From NCBI RefSeq assembly GCF_012272855.1, contig NZ_JAAXCQ010000007.1, positions 124,001-188,000 on the forward strand: a DNA stretch of 64,000 nucleotides. Direction: 5' to 3'. The position numbers and the translations under genes were made by a program. The notes beneath the pieces were generated by a model. That model saw only the letters and a list, made by a program, of their open reading frames with translations. It was not told the DNA's origin and searched no databases. The first letter of the stretch is position 1. Every line of letters starts with the position of its first letter. Shown piece by piece: positions 63,352-64,000 of the stretch. Origin of the DNA: Arenibacter sp. 6A1 (GTDB taxonomy: Bacteria > Bacteroidota > Bacteroidia > Flavobacteriales > Flavobacteriaceae).

Positions 63352-64000
63352 ATGAAAGTAGCAGTAGTCGGTGCAACAGGAATGGTTGGTGAAATAATGC
63401 TAAAAGTATTGGCAGAACGTAATTTCCCCATCACTGAATTATTATTAGTAGCCTCAGAACGCTCGGTAGGGAAAAAATTGACCTTCAAAGGAGAAGAGCA
63501 CACCTTAATAGGATTGGCAACGGCCGTAGCCGCCAAACCAGATTTGGCCATTTTTTCTGCCGGAGGAGATACTTCTTTAGAATGGGCTCCTAAATTTGCC
63601 GAAGTAGGGACTACCGTTGTAGATAATTCCTCGGCTTGGAGAATGGACCCCACCAAAAAGTTGATAGTTCCAGAAATCAATGCCCATGAACTTACCAAAG
63701 AAGATAAAATAATAGCAAACCCTAACTGCTCTACTGTACAATTAGTATTAGCGCTATCGCCTTTGCACAAGCAATACAAAATGAAAAGGGTGATTGTTTC
63801 TACTTACCAATCTGTATCGGGAACAGGTGTTAAAGCCGTTCAGCAATTAGAAAATGAAATTGCTGGCATACAGGGAGAAATGGCATATCCTTATCCAATT
63901 GGAAAAAATGCCCTTCCACATTGCGACATATTCCTAGAGAATGGGTACACCAAAGAAGAGATGAAATTGGCCCAAGAGCCCTTAAAGATATTTAACGACA
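63352..64000 (+). CDS. asd: Aspartate-semialdehyde dehydrogenase, N-terminal part
   Basis: Reduces aspartyl phosphate to aspartate semialdehyde for lysine, methionine and threonine synthesis. The visible 216 residues start with the NADP loop VVGATGMVGEIML (residues 5-17). The catalytic Cys is C126 in NPNCSTVQL, and SVSGTGVKAVQQLENE follows at about residue 153. The gene runs off the right edge of the window, so the C-terminal part is not seen. Confidence 0.95.
   Translation, partial: MKVAVVGATGMVGEIMLKVLAERNFPITELLLVASERSVGKKLTFKGEEHTLIGLATAVAAKPDLAIFSAGGDTSLEWAPKFAEVGTTVVDNSSAWRMDPTKKLIVPEINAHELTKEDKIIANPNCSTVQLVLALSPLHKQYKMKRVIVSTYQSVSGTGVKAVQQLENEIAGIQGEMAYPYPIGKNALPHCDIFLENGYTKEEMKLAQEPLKIFND

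Overview
The window is chromosomal DNA of a Bacteroidota member, most likely a marine Flavobacteriaceae. Signs of this are the promoter style (TTG, about 19 bp, TAnnTTTG; clearest at 22581-22610 and 63296-63325), the scarcity of Shine-Dalgarno sites, an IPExxxVDY protein, the acpP-fabF-rnc order, a viroplasmin-type RNase H, an OmpA with thrombospondin type-3 repeats, a lipoprotein TolC and a PNGase F-like secreted protein. The genus is not determined; this is a judgement from reading, not from a search.

Layout. 1-4640: RND multidrug efflux operon (adaptor tail, permease, outer-membrane channel). 4677-15891: housekeeping genes (CYTH phosphatase, NAD-binding protein, DNA polymerase IV, pyruvate kinase, rnc/fabF/acpP, purN, RNase H, PfkB kinase, long purF). 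15892-17460: a 1.5-kb gene-free stretch with three copies of a probable small-RNA gene, each with a -7 box at the same distance and its own intrinsic terminator, plus a repeat composite between copies 1 and 2. 17480-29573: superoxide dismutase, an AddA/AddB-like helicase-nuclease pair separated by kbl and an OmpA porin, an SDR, and a TPP-riboswitch operon (pnuT-like transporter and an acyl-CoA-dehydrogenase-fold flavoprotein). 30264-35518: a three-gene planctomycete-type cytochrome/DUF1553/DUF1501 cluster, bracketed by that riboswitch and a second, damaged TPP-riboswitch copy.

35658-47586: a 12-kb integrative mobilizable element in the 3' half of tRNA-Ala(GGC). A perfect 45-bp repeat (anticodon loop to CCA) marks both ends. 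The left end carries a tyrosine integrase with 11-bp repeats, the right end carries matching repeats, and a MobC/relaxase pair with a hairpin-rich upstream region provides mobilization. The rest is eroded: remnants of IS5-like, IS110, IS91 (two), IS3 and a second integrase, a broken YHYH gene, a small membrane protein, and a lone AT-rich gene with a PD-(D/E)XK-like motif.

47692-64000: ordinary chromosome again: universal stress protein, GNAT, MATE, enoyl-CoA hydratase, DUF4199, 2OG-Fe oxygenase, 6-carboxytetrahydropterin synthase, lpxH, recJ, PNGase F-like protein, OsmC, AhpD-like protein, rsmI, thymidine kinase, alanine racemase, mscL and the start of asd.

The signals least explained by known families are the triplicated small-RNA gene after purF and the two TPP riboswitches around the cytochrome cluster.
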